Positions 1 through 7,492 of a stretch of 38,998 nt of DNA are shown here, piece after piece (the stretch's first letter is position 1; the number at the start of each line of letters is the position of its first letter). The stretch is taken from positions 1 through 38,998 of the forward strand of contig CAZEPB010000015.1 of NCBI GenBank assembly GCA_964514055.1, given 5' to 3'. Under the pieces are notes generated by a model. The model made no database searches and was not told where the DNA came from. It saw only the letters and a program-made list of their open reading frames with translations. The position numbers and the translations under genes are program-made. This stretch comes from SG8-32-3 sp964514055. GTDB taxonomy: Archaea; Thermoproteota; Bathyarchaeia; Bathyarchaeales; Bathycorpusculaceae.

Positions 1-4
1 TTGA

Positions 5-92
5 GCGGGGGTTGCCAAGCCAGGTCAAAGGCGTAGGCCTGAGGCGCCTATCCTGCAGAGGTTCGTGGGTTCGAATCCCACCCCCCGCACCA
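5..92 (+). tRNA. tRNA-Leu (anticodon GAG), CCA encoded
   Basis: The cloverleaf folds completely. The 7-bp acceptor pairs 5-11 with 82-88, the anticodon stem is 34-38/46-50 with loop CTGAGGC (anticodon GAG at 41-43), and a long class II variable arm lies at 51-64 with a CCT/AGG stem. The T stem-loop is 65-81, the discriminator is A89 and CCA is encoded at 90-92. The long variable arm and the anticodon give leucine. The 3' half is duplicated at 1042-1069, which marks this gene as an integration target. Confidence 0.95.
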
Positions 93-194
93 TAACCGAA
101 TATCCGTAACCTAATGAGGGCATAGGCAAGTACCTCTACGTATATTTGTCCATGTTAACAAATTTCTTATTCGCCGATATACAATCAGAACCCG

Positions 195-929
195 ATGAAT
201 GAACATTCTCTCCACTCAGCGATCAAAAACTGGTATTCGCTTCCTAATGATGAAATCGAAGTTAACATTGGCGGTTTTGTAGTGGACGTCACGCGAGGCA
301 ACTTGCTAATTGAAATTCAAACCAAGAATTTCTCTGCCATTAAGAAGAAACTAGAAAAAATGGCTATGGAACACAGGGTCCGACTAGTGTATCCTATAGC
401 TAAACAGAAATGGATAGTGAGAGTTACGCCTTTAGACGAGATACTCAGCAGAAGAAAGTCTCCGAAGAAAGGAAGGTTGGTTGACCTATTCACTGAACTG
501 GTGCACCTACCAGATATGATTAGAGACAAGAATTTTTCTCTGGAAGTTTTGATGATTAAAGAGGAGGAAGTAAGATGCAATGATGGAAGAGGGAGTTGGA
601 GGCGAAGAGGAGTAAGTATCAGGGACAGAAAACTGATAGATGTCATTGAAAGCGTATTGTTCAGGGATGAAAGGGATTTTCTTAGATTCCTGCCAAGAGA
701 ACTGGTTAAACCCTTCACTAACAAAGACTTATCAAGAAGTATTGACGTCTCAATCAACATAGCACGCAAAATCACGTATTGCCTTAGGAAGATGGGTGTA
801 ATAGCAGACGATGGAAAAAGAGGAAGAGAACGGCTATTCCATATTCTTCCATTAGAGGAAATTTCAGCTTCAGTCATTGCAAAGACTGCTTCTTCTACTT
901 CTTTATACGCTATGCATACTGCATATTAG
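195..929 (+). CDS. PD-(D/E)XK nuclease-like protein with C-terminal winged helix
   Basis: This 244-aa protein is not assigned to a named family. Near the N-terminus, E20/E22, D31 and the strand LLIEIQTK (E40, Q42, K44) resemble the core of PD-(D/E)XK nucleases, with Q in the place of the usual lysine. A basic middle section follows. Residues about 160-215 look like a winged helix-turn-helix (NKDLSRSIDVSINIARKITY, then a GKRGRER wing), suggesting DNA binding. It is the only gene between the intact tRNA-Leu and the duplicated tRNA 3' end at 1042, so it is probably cargo of a small integrated element. No integrase is present. Nuclease activity is inferred from pattern only. Confidence 0.6.
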   Translation: MNEHSLHSAIKNWYSLPNDEIEVNIGGFVVDVTRGNLLIEIQTKNFSAIKKKLEKMAMEHRVRLVYPIAKQKWIVRVTPLDEILSRRKSPKKGRLVDLFTELVHLPDMIRDKNFSLEVLMIKEEEVRCNDGRGSWRRRGVSIRDRKLIDVIESVLFRDERDFLRFLPRELVKPFTNKDLSRSIDVSINIARKITYCLRKMGVIADDGKRGRERLFHILPLEEISASVIAKTASSTSLYAMHTAY

Positions 930-1041
930 TCTCATTTTTCTCAAACGAAAAACATAATCGATTATCAATTCTGTGGCTTGAAACGCTCGTATTGAAGTTT
1001 CCTCAAAATAAAATGTGCTGCGTAGTTAAAATGGAAAGGCT

Positions 1042-1069
1042 TTCGTGGGTTCGAATCCCACCCCCGCAC
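1042..1069 (+). repeat. Partial copy of tRNA-Leu 3' end (att-like direct repeat)
   Basis: Positions 1042-1065 are identical to tRNA-Leu positions 62-85 (variable-arm end, T arm, start of the acceptor strand). The match continues through GCAC after loss of one C. No D arm or anticodon arm precedes it, so it is a tRNA fragment and not a gene. A direct repeat of a tRNA 3' end about 1 kb away is the classic product of site-specific integration into a tRNA. Confidence 0.8.
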
Positions 1070-1074
1070 TTTGC

Positions 1075-1668
1075 TCATTTTGAGGTCGGTTTCTTGCGAA
1101 GACCCGAAATAATTAGGGATGTTCCTATCGGGGTTAATATTAATAAAATTATGAAAGCAGGTATCAGTAAGAGGAAAGGCATCCACCTTTCTTTTAACGT
1201 GAATTTTATGGTGCTTGGGTTAACGCCAGTATTTTCAAAGGTGAACGTGTACTGGTCATCAGCGGGTTCTATAACCAAACTGTAATTTTGGTTAATAACG
1301 ATGTTCTTCAGTTGCTGGGTATTGTAGCCGTTTGCTGTGAGGTTGACATTTCCACTTTCGACTAAAACTTCGCCCATTAACGTCGATTTGCTGATAACAT
1401 GGGTATGGTAGTAGGTTCCGTCCTCATCATATGGTCCAATCTTTTCATTGGGCTCCAAGACAAAAGAAGTATCTATGACAGTATCTGTTCTCGTCGCAAT
1501 CAACAATGAGAAAAACAGTGCAGATACTCCGAGCGACACCAAAACTACACCCAAAACTGGCTTATTCACCAAGCTACGCCGACCCAAAGTCCTCTTGACA
1601 CCGTTTAAGTTAGGCTCCTCAGGAAGCCAACCACGGATGCGTTCTTCCAGATATTTCTTTACATTCAT
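1075..1668 (-). CDS. Membrane protein of the IRGWLPKE-motif group (TM - ectodomain - TM)
   Basis: I do not recognise the family. From the ATG at 1668 the protein starts MNVKKYLEERIRGWLPEEP, a motif shared with the genes at 2620 and 3451. A TTG at 1680 is the alternative start, but the paralogues favour 1668. A hydrophobic helix (PVLGVVLVSLGVSALFFSLL) is followed by a beta-rich domain of about 100 residues (for example YTFTFENTGVNPSTIKFTL, somewhat like GOLD/emp24 ectodomains), a second membrane helix (FLLLIPAFIILLILTPIG) and a basic tail. It is the last gene of the minus-strand operon from 3930. Its stop lies 6 bases from the duplicated tRNA end. Confidence 0.75.
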   Translation of the reverse strand: MNVKKYLEERIRGWLPEEPNLNGVKRTLGRRSLVNKPVLGVVLVSLGVSALFFSLLIATRTDTVIDTSFVLEPNEKIGPYDEDGTYYHTHVISKSTLMGEVLVESGNVNLTANGYNTQQLKNIVINQNYSLVIEPADDQYTFTFENTGVNPSTIKFTLKERWMPFLLLIPAFIILLILTPIGTSLIISGLRKKPTSK

Positions 1669-1681
1669 ATTTTCACGCAAC

Positions 1682-2620
1682 TCATGGCGAAAGGGGCAGT
1701 TGATAGTTTCTTCGTTTACCTATCCAATCACCTATTAAAACGCCGATAGGGACGAACACTGCATAGCCGATGATGAGGGAAGGCCAAACTCCAAGAGTGT
1801 CAGTTACCAAACGACCTATTCCACTTAGGCCGTAAACAACAACTATCATAACAAAGCTGATTCCGCATCCCAAGCAAATATACATCAATCTGTTTACCTT
1901 CAGGGAAGGTCTGACGCGGATGTAGTAGGCGGCGCCTACGCAGAGAAACGAAAAAATCAATCCCAGAATAGTCCTTTCTAAAGGAACATGAAAGATAATG
2001 AAGGCTAAGACTCCAGAAACAATGATTCCCAGCACCGTGACTATCCACAGGGGTCTCCACCATGAAGGCTTCGAGGCTTTATGTGTATATGCTAAACTAC
2101 GCTCTTTGGGAAGCCACCCGCGAATAAGCGAAACTAAACCAAAGACTATGCTAAGAATAGACAAACCCAATACTGCTGAATTTCCAACCGCATAGTCAAC
2201 ATCAATCTGCCAAGGGCTAAAATTCGTGCCGTGAAGTAAATTAATAAAGTAATCTTTCGGAGAAAAGAAGAAGGAAAGTAACAGGAACAGCCCAATGAAT
2301 GGCATAAACGAGCTGAACCTTAAACTTCTGAGCTTATTCAACCTTGGATAAAGAACCACCGCTATGCCCAACAAAAGCCCAACGTATCCAATAGGCAGCT
2401 GGTAGCCCCAAAGATAGCCCATGATATATGGTTCTACTCTGGAATGGTAAGCACCGAAAGGCGTGACCAAGAGAGCGCCAAGCATTACCCCATAAGCCAG
2501 TCGAAGAAGCTGAAGTCGCATAAATTGGTCAACCATTCTAGTTCTTTGGTTGCGTGGCAAAGAAAGTTCTTTAGGGAGCCAGCCACGGATATGATTCTCC
2601 AAATACTCCTTTAGATTCAT
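1682..2620 (-). CDS. Polytopic membrane protein with two IRGWLPKE motifs
   Basis: The start is set at 2620 because its ATG overlaps the stop of the upstream gene (ATGA, 2617-2620) and the resulting N-terminus MNLKEYLENHIRGWLPKEL matches the paralogues at 1668 and 3451. The protein has several membrane helices. Remarkably, IRGWLPKERSL recurs about halfway through, after four or so helices, and is again followed by a basic linker and hydrophobic segments. The gene therefore looks like a fusion of two motif-plus-membrane units. Function is unknown. It is the fourth gene of the five-gene operon. Confidence 0.75.
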   Translation of the reverse strand: MNLKEYLENHIRGWLPKELSLPRNQRTRMVDQFMRLQLLRLAYGVMLGALLVTPFGAYHSRVEPYIMGYLWGYQLPIGYVGLLLGIAVVLYPRLNKLRSLRFSSFMPFIGLFLLLSFFFSPKDYFINLLHGTNFSPWQIDVDYAVGNSAVLGLSILSIVFGLVSLIRGWLPKERSLAYTHKASKPSWWRPLWIVTVLGIIVSGVLAFIIFHVPLERTILGLIFSFLCVGAAYYIRVRPSLKVNRLMYICLGCGISFVMIVVVYGLSGIGRLVTDTLGVWPSLIIGYAVFVPIGVLIGDWIGKRRNYQLPLSP

Positions 2621-3138
2621 CGTTCTAACCTTTGATGTTTCCACCCTGTAATTTGAAGGTCAGGCTTTGCTTCTTGAATCGCCATTAAGAAGCCATCGCG
2701 GTTTACAGGGCACATTGTCCGCCATTTTCCCACATCAAGTTTGAGGCTGAATCGGCGAACGCGAATCTCTTTCAGGTCACCATAATGGATGAATGTTCCG
2801 ATGCCCAAAGTCTTCCAGTCTATTCCGTCTTTGGTCACCTTTATTTTTGTAGCTACAGGATGCACAACCAGCATCAGAAACGCCACGCTTCCAAAGAAAA
2901 CAAGAAGGAACCAAGCGGTTGACGACTGACCAAATAAAAAAACGCCATAGAGAATTATGAAAAAATTCAGCAGGGCAAGTAAACCTGATGTCATAACCAA
3001 CCAGTTAGCTTCTCGCGTTACAAAACAAGCTTGCGCCTTTTCTTGAGACGCCTTCTGTGACGCGTTTAAACTAGCTGTTCCGCTGGTCAGGTCTGAAGGA
3101 AAAACGTAATTCGCCTCCACATGATTCCTCAGCTTCAC
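2617..3138 (-). CDS. Membrane-anchored PH-like domain protein
   Basis: This 173-aa protein has a hydrophilic N-terminus and two adjacent membrane helices around residues 47-92 (LVMTSGLLALLNFFIILYGV and TAWFLLVFFGSVAFLMLVV). The C-terminal beta-rich domain (KIKVTKDGIDWKTLGIGTFI, then LKEIRVRRFSLKLDVG) has the look of a bacterial-type pleckstrin-homology domain. It lacks the IRGWLPKE motif but sits between two genes that have it, 16 bases after the upstream gene, and overlaps the downstream start by ATGA. It is probably part of the same membrane complex; the function is not known. Confidence 0.7.
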   Translation of the reverse strand: MKLRNHVEANYVFPSDLTSGTASLNASQKASQEKAQACFVTREANWLVMTSGLLALLNFFIILYGVFLFGQSSTAWFLLVFFGSVAFLMLVVHPVATKIKVTKDGIDWKTLGIGTFIHYGDLKEIRVRRFSLKLDVGKWRTMCPVNRDGFLMAIQEAKPDLQITGWKHQRLER

Positions 3139-3154
3139 GTCTTCACCTCTCTGG

Positions 3155-3451
3155 TCATCCTTTTTGCTCTTCGTTTTTCTTTTTTCGAATCACAATGGCT
3201 GCAGCAACAGTTGCCGTAACTATGCCGATGAGTATGGGCCAAACGTACACGTCAAGACCTGAAAATAAACCCAAAGAAACACCAAAAGCGCCTAATAACC
3301 CGCCTGCAGAACCCATTACGAACGCCACAATTCCGATTTGAAGTCTTATTCTAGGTGACCTATGGTTTGTTATTCGTTGGGAGCCTGATGAAGGTGGCTC
3401 TTTGGGAAGCCAGCCTCGGATACGGTTCTTCAGATATCTTAAAAGATTCAT
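3155..3451 (-). CDS. Small IRGWLPKE-motif membrane protein
   Basis: This protein has 98 residues from the ATG at 3451. That start is chosen because it overlaps the stop of the regulator gene (ATGA, 3448-3451) and gives MNLLRYLKNRIRGWLPKEP, aligned with the N-termini at 1668 and 2620. A longer reading frame upstream exists but lies antiphase inside the regulator gene. After the motif come a polar linker, two membrane helices (IGIVAFVMGSAGGLLGAFGV and VWPILIGIVTATVAAAIVI) and a basic tail. No function can be assigned. Confidence 0.75.
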   Translation of the reverse strand: MNLLRYLKNRIRGWLPKEPPSSGSQRITNHRSPRIRLQIGIVAFVMGSAGGLLGAFGVSLGLFSGLDVYVWPILIGIVTATVAAAIVIRKKKNEEQKG

Positions 3452-3930
3452 GTCTCCACCTCTGGAACCAGCTTGCTGAATATTATGTGCGCCAGTTTGG
3501 CTGGATGAATGTTGGCTGCATCTTCCACTTCGATGCCTCTTTCTTTGGCTAGGTCGAGCAGGTATTCTCGGGTTTGGCGGAGGAAGCCTTGGTTGGTTAC
3601 TTCTTCGGGGTTGTCGTGCCAGTACCACACTTTTATGCCGTGGTTGGTGCTGTAGGTGACGATGGCTTTGCGCTTGAGCGCTGGATGGTAGCCTAAGAGT
3701 ATGGCGTCTTTCGGGTACAGCCTTGTTACTTGGAGGTCGTTGGCTTGTGCTACTTCCAAGAGGGTTGTGGAAAGCTTGGCTTCTGCCGTTAGTTTTGTCT
3801 GGTTAACGTATTGTCGTGTGGTGCTGAGTTTGTTTGCTATTGCTGATACGGAAAGTCCTTTGCTTATCAGCGACCAAACGGTCTTCTGTTTCTGGCTAAG
3901 CGGTGAAGCTATGGAACAGTTTGGGCACAT
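3448..3930 (-). CDS. HTH transcription regulator-like protein heading the membrane operon
   Basis: This is a 160-aa protein from the ATG at 3930; a TTG two codons earlier is the alternative. It starts with a CPNC pair, then a LuxR/sigma-type helix-turn-helix (KTVWSLISKGLSVSAIANKL, STTRQYVNQTKLTAEAKL). A C-terminal domain of about 100 residues that I do not recognise follows. A TATA-like TTAAATA lies near 3963-3969, about 27 bp before a start site close to 3940, so the mRNA has a very short leader. First of five co-directional genes, it overlaps the second by ATGA and may regulate the membrane genes (inference). Confidence 0.7.
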   Translation of the reverse strand: MCPNCSIASPLSQKQKTVWSLISKGLSVSAIANKLSTTRQYVNQTKLTAEAKLSTTLLEVAQANDLQVTRLYPKDAILLGYHPALKRKAIVTYSTNHGIKVWYWHDNPEEVTNQGFLRQTREYLLDLAKERGIEVEDAANIHPAKLAHIIFSKLVPEVET

Positions 3931-4028
3931 AATCAACCAAGTAAATAATTGGGTATTTACAAATATTTAAGTTTGCTGCTAAAACCGTAATAGTCTATCC
4001 CAACAAGAACCCTAACCGAAAGCTCACT

Positions 4029-4071
4029 CTATATATAAGGGAGGGGGTAACTATCCGAGAGCGCAACAGAA
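4029..4071 (+). promoter_or_regulatory. Dispersed TATA/G-run element, copy 1
   Basis: The TATA box TATATATAAG (4030-4039) runs straight into GGAGGGGG, with CCGAGAGCGCAACAG about 25 bp downstream at the expected transcription start. It is the first of five related intergenic elements (others near 13850, 20235, 26410 and 33012). The cofE-like gene begins at 4138, and a separate TATA-like TTTTATTA lies nearer to it (about 4090), so this element may drive a separate short transcript. A promoter role is inferred. Confidence 0.5.
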
Positions 4072-4137
4072 CAGCAAACGAAATGAAGCCTTTTATTAGG
4101 ATAAGCAAAAATGTGCCTCTGTGGAAATGTTGAATAA

Positions 4138-4989
4138 ATGACCAAGTATTACGCGTTGCCCGTAGCCACCAAGTACTGGAAGCCTGGCGAGAAATACCTA
4201 AACCGCATCCTCACCGCTATAGAAAAACGAGTAGCCGACGGCGATTTTGTCGTGGTATCCGAAAAGGCGCTTTCAACCGCGCAGGGCAACATCATAGACG
4301 AAAACGCAGTCCGCCCTAGTTTCACCGCGAAACTGATTTCTCGCCTCTGGATGCGAATCGTCTGGGGCTACTTCCTAGCAGCATTGTGCCGTTTCGGGCA
4401 AAGGCTAACTCGGAGACTTCGGAGATACCCGCTTGAAGCTGGCAGCCGCCACAAACAAATCGCCCTACAACAGGCAGGGCTTCTGCAGGCGTTGATGTGG
4501 GGTTCCGAAGGCGGCATTGACGGGTCAAACCTACCATATTCTTACGTGAGCTTGCCTCTGGACAACCCGTACGCCTTGGCTGAGGAGCTTCACCAGCAAA
4601 TCTGGCTTAAGTTGAAGAGGAAGGTCTTTGTTTTAATCGTAGACACCGATAAGACCTACTCGTTCAGGAACTTTCATTTTACTCCTCGCCCAAAACCGAT
4701 GAAAGGAATCCATTCTCTCGGAGGCGTCACCGCCTACATAATAGGCAGAACATTCAGATTCAGGAAGAGACCGACTCCGCTCGCCGTGGCTGGAGGCAGA
4801 TTGCAGGCGAAAGAGGCGTTAAAAATCGCCAATATCGCTGACAGAGCACGAGGTCCAGGTTCAGGCGCAACGGTGTGGGACATGGCTGCTCGGTTCAACG
4901 TGGCAGTGACAAGCATGAGTTGGGAAATGCTGGCGAAGGTTAAGCATAAACCCGTCGTTATCGTCAGGACGAAGCAAGAAACACGCTAA
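4138..4989 (+). CDS. CofE-like F420-0:gamma-glutamyl ligase family protein
   Basis: This 283-aa protein resembles the CofE family, which adds glutamate to coenzyme F420-0 using GTP. The N-terminal strand-helix GDFVVVSEKALSTAQGNIID matches the family signature for nucleotide and metal binding. Later, EGGIDGSNLPYSYVSLPLDN and FVLIVDTDKTYSFR correspond to the conserved DESNV and SDT blocks of CofE. It is somewhat longer than a typical CofE, with an arginine-rich insert around residues 80-100, so it may be a paralogue with a different acceptor. It lies 86 bases upstream of the acyl-CoA synthetase gene. No other F420 gene is in the window. Confidence 0.75.
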   Translation: MTKYYALPVATKYWKPGEKYLNRILTAIEKRVADGDFVVVSEKALSTAQGNIIDENAVRPSFTAKLISRLWMRIVWGYFLAALCRFGQRLTRRLRRYPLEAGSRHKQIALQQAGLLQALMWGSEGGIDGSNLPYSYVSLPLDNPYALAEELHQQIWLKLKRKVFVLIVDTDKTYSFRNFHFTPRPKPMKGIHSLGGVTAYIIGRTFRFRKRPTPLAVAGGRLQAKEALKIANIADRARGPGSGATVWDMAARFNVAVTSMSWEMLAKVKHKPVVIVRTKQETR

Positions 4990-5075
4990 GAACAGAAACA
5001 CCAATCACTGACGGTATTTTGAAAGAGTAAAGAATAAACATGCCTTTTCCTTTAAGAAAGACTGAGACGGTTATT

Positions 5076-6569
5076 ATGGAAGAAACTAAGAAGCTTAATG
5101 CGTTTTTCAATCCGCGTTCAGCCGCGATTATCGGAGCCACCAAAAAAATAGACAAAGCAGGAAACGTAATCTTCAAAAACTTCGCCTATAACAAGACGCG
5201 AGGAGTTTTCAAAGGGGAAATCTACCCTGTAAACCCACACGAAGAATCTATTCTAGGTTTCAAGTGCTATCCGTCTATAACCGAGATTCCAGGAGAACTG
5301 GAACTGATAGTGATTGTTGTTCCAGCCAAAATCGTGCCAACCATAATGGAAGAAGCGGTTACTAAGAAGGTTAAAGCCGCCATAATAATTACCTCGGGTT
5401 TCAGGGAAATCGGAAACATTGAACTCGAACAGCAAGTGGCGACCACAGCTAAAAAAGCTGGAATCCGAATCTTAGGTCCCAACTGCCTTGGCGTGTACTA
5501 TCAGAAGACGGGGGTGGACACGCTGTTTCTTCCCGAAACCAAGGTTCTAACAACCGGAGACGAAGTCATCGCGACGCCCAGACCGTTATTAGGAGACATA
5601 ACCATAGTTACTCAAAGCGGAGCCTTCGGCATTGCCGCCCTCGACTTCTTGGCTGGACGCCAAATAGGAATCAACAAATTCGTAAGCTTCGGCAACAAAA
5701 GCGACGTAACTGAATCAGAAGCGATACAGTACCTGCTCTATGACAAAGAAACCAAAGTCATACTGCTCTACATTGAAGACATAAAACATGGACGCCGATT
5801 CCTCAAAATCGCAAAACAAGTAACCGCAAAGAAGCCTATAGTCACGCTTAAAGCAGGAAGAAGCGCCGCAGGCGCCAGAGCCGCGGCTTCACACACCGGT
5901 GCCATCGCAGGCTCAGACAAAATATACGATGCGGCTTTCGAGCAGACAGGAGTAATCCGCGCAAGTGACATGGAGGAATTCTTTGATATGGGAAAGGTCT
6001 TAGCCATGCAACCTCCGGCTTTAGGCAATAAAATAGGAATACTGACGGACGCTGGCGGTCCTGGTATAATGGCGGTGGACGAATGCGAAAGAGGCGGTTT
6101 GTCCGTTGACCGCTTTTCGGAAGAAACCCTGCAGAAGTTCCAGAAACTCAAGGATCAAGGTGTGCTTCCCAAGTTTGCAGCAACCTCCAATCCTGTTGAC
6201 GTTACAGGTTCGGTGACAGACGACATGTTTGAGGTTGCGGCAGACATTATGTTCCAAGCCCCAGAAGTTCACGGCATAATTCTGCTCGGACTGCATCATC
6301 TGCCAGGTTTGCGGGAAAAGTACATCGAAAGCGTGGCGCAGGTGTCAAACAAGTACAGCAAGCCAATAGTGATGTGCGATATTGGTGAGACCGAAATGGC
6401 GTTGTACACTCGTTTCAAGTTTGAAAAGCTGGGTGTTCCCTCTTATCCCTCGCCAGAAGACGCTGCGAGAGCCATGAAGGCGCTGGTCCGCTACGGTGCA
6501 TATTTGAAAAAGAACAACTGCGCAGAAGAGTACCTGAGCGAGTTCTTGAAGGAAAAACGCAAGGCGTGA
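5076..6569 (+). CDS. ADP-forming acyl-CoA synthetase, alpha subunit
   Basis: NDP-forming acyl-CoA synthetases convert acyl-CoA, ADP and phosphate into acid, CoA and ATP, the energy-yielding step of archaeal acetate or amino-acid fermentation. The order is a CoA-binding Rossmann domain (FFNPRSAAIIGATKK) followed by succinyl-CoA-synthetase-like domains with ILGPNCLGVY and TQSGAFG. The phosphorylated histidine is in AASHTGAIAGSD (His273 from this start). The ATG at 5076 gives the usual family N-terminus; an ATG at 5040 would add 12 residues. At 497 aa it is a stand-alone alpha subunit, and the ATP-grasp beta subunit is not in the window. Confidence 0.9.
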   Translation: MEETKKLNAFFNPRSAAIIGATKKIDKAGNVIFKNFAYNKTRGVFKGEIYPVNPHEESILGFKCYPSITEIPGELELIVIVVPAKIVPTIMEEAVTKKVKAAIIITSGFREIGNIELEQQVATTAKKAGIRILGPNCLGVYYQKTGVDTLFLPETKVLTTGDEVIATPRPLLGDITIVTQSGAFGIAALDFLAGRQIGINKFVSFGNKSDVTESEAIQYLLYDKETKVILLYIEDIKHGRRFLKIAKQVTAKKPIVTLKAGRSAAGARAAASHTGAIAGSDKIYDAAFEQTGVIRASDMEEFFDMGKVLAMQPPALGNKIGILTDAGGPGIMAVDECERGGLSVDRFSEETLQKFQKLKDQGVLPKFAATSNPVDVTGSVTDDMFEVAADIMFQAPEVHGIILLGLHHLPGLREKYIESVAQVSNKYSKPIVMCDIGETEMALYTRFKFEKLGVPSYPSPEDAARAMKALVRYGAYLKKNNCAEEYLSEFLKEKRKA

Positions 6570-6577
6570 AGGCTTTT

Positions 6578-7030
6578 CTAAAGGTTAACCGTAACCGTGA
6601 CTTCACTGCCATCTTCGAGCTTCAGCTTTTCTCGCAGGTTGACAGGGGCGATCATCTCTAAAAGCGCCTTTGGGTAACCCGCAACCTCGGGAACTACGAT
6701 GGCGCACTCCAAGGTGCCTATGGACGCTTTGATGAGTATGCCGTTGCAATATCCTTCGACAGGACAAACTTTTGTCGAAGGGGCTTTTTCCAGCAGTTTC
6801 TTGCGTTTCGCGCTTTCTTCAGAGAGTATCACGTTTAACGTCCCAAGATATGGAGTGAAGCCGAGTTTCTGCTTTATCTGCTGGTTAACCCAAGGTAATT
6901 CGAGAAATTTCTTGCCGTCGCCGTTGCCAGAGGAAACTGTGCCAGTGAGTTTTATTTCTTTCAGCAGCTGGTCCTCCTGAACTTTGCGAAGCGATGTTGC
7001 TGGCGCGGTTATTTTTGTTTCTTTAGCCAT
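6578..7030 (-). CDS. ribK: CTP-dependent riboflavin kinase (archaeal, DUF120)
   Basis: This 150-aa protein carries the DUF120 signature of archaeal RibK, which phosphorylates riboflavin to FMN with CTP. It has GTVSSGNGDGKKFLELPWV (nucleotide-binding glycine loop), QKLGFTPYLGTLNVIL (flavin site, GTLN) and CPVEGYCNGILIKASI. The usual N-terminal winged helix found in some archaeal RibK proteins is absent. Its start overlaps the end of the 122-aa gene upstream by 22 bases, so the two are translationally linked. It converges with the acyl-CoA synthetase gene, with only 8 bases between the stops. Confidence 0.9.
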   Translation of the reverse strand: MAKETKITAPATSLRKVQEDQLLKEIKLTGTVSSGNGDGKKFLELPWVNQQIKQKLGFTPYLGTLNVILSEESAKRKKLLEKAPSTKVCPVEGYCNGILIKASIGTLECAIVVPEVAGYPKALLEMIAPVNLREKLKLEDGSEVTVTVNL

Positions 7031-7377
7031 TTTGCAACTTTCGTGAGTATAGCGTCAGATGATATGTCGATTACAGGCACAATCATTTTTTCTTTTGTTT
7101 CTATAGTTGGCATGTATTTTTCCATGAGTGAGTACCCGACAAAGGTCCAGTAGACTTTGCCGGTTTCTATAAGCGCCTTTGCAACTGCCGTCGTGGACGC
7201 GGGAAGCGGGAAGTAAAGGAAAACCACGCCCTCAGTCCAGTACAGTCCTGCGAGCTTGCCGCCAGCTATTACCGCGGTGAACCTTGCCAAGTTTTCTGGC
7301 GTTGAAAAGGGGGTTCGTTCCATTATGATGATTTCTTTGAAGGGTTCATACCTGACTGTGACTTTGCTTTCGCTCAT
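7009..7377 (-). CDS. Conserved-looking hypothetical protein coupled to ribK
   Basis: This is a 122-aa soluble protein with no membrane helix or signal peptide and no motif that I recognise. It begins MSESKVTVRYEPFKEIIIMERTP, has a central alternating hydrophobic section (GGKLAGLYWTEGVVFLYFPL) and ends in a basic amphipathic helix. The overlap with ribK (22 bases) implies a shared mRNA and perhaps a link to flavin supply. It is divergent from the inositol-phosphate synthase gene. Confidence 0.65.
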   Translation of the reverse strand: MSESKVTVRYEPFKEIIIMERTPFSTPENLARFTAVIAGGKLAGLYWTEGVVFLYFPLPASTTAVAKALIETGKVYWTFVGYSLMEKYMPTIETKEKMIVPVIDISSDAILTKVAKWLKKQK

Positions 7378-7492
7378 AAACCGTTCACAACCTACACGCT
7401 ATTGTGTCGGGAGTTCCCTTTTAATCTTGTCGTGAGGCTAGAAAAAGTTATAGAGTAGACAGGCATTAAGGCTTCACCAAGAGGTTTAAGAT

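Noticed and set aside
317..877. 186-aa minus-strand ORF opposite the nuclease-like gene
   Set aside because: The composition is poor (Ser, Leu) with no motif. The plus-strand frame has recognisable domain patterns.
992..1285. Plus-strand ORF over the tRNA fragment
   Set aside because: It reads through tRNA-derived sequence and is antisense to the membrane gene at 1075.
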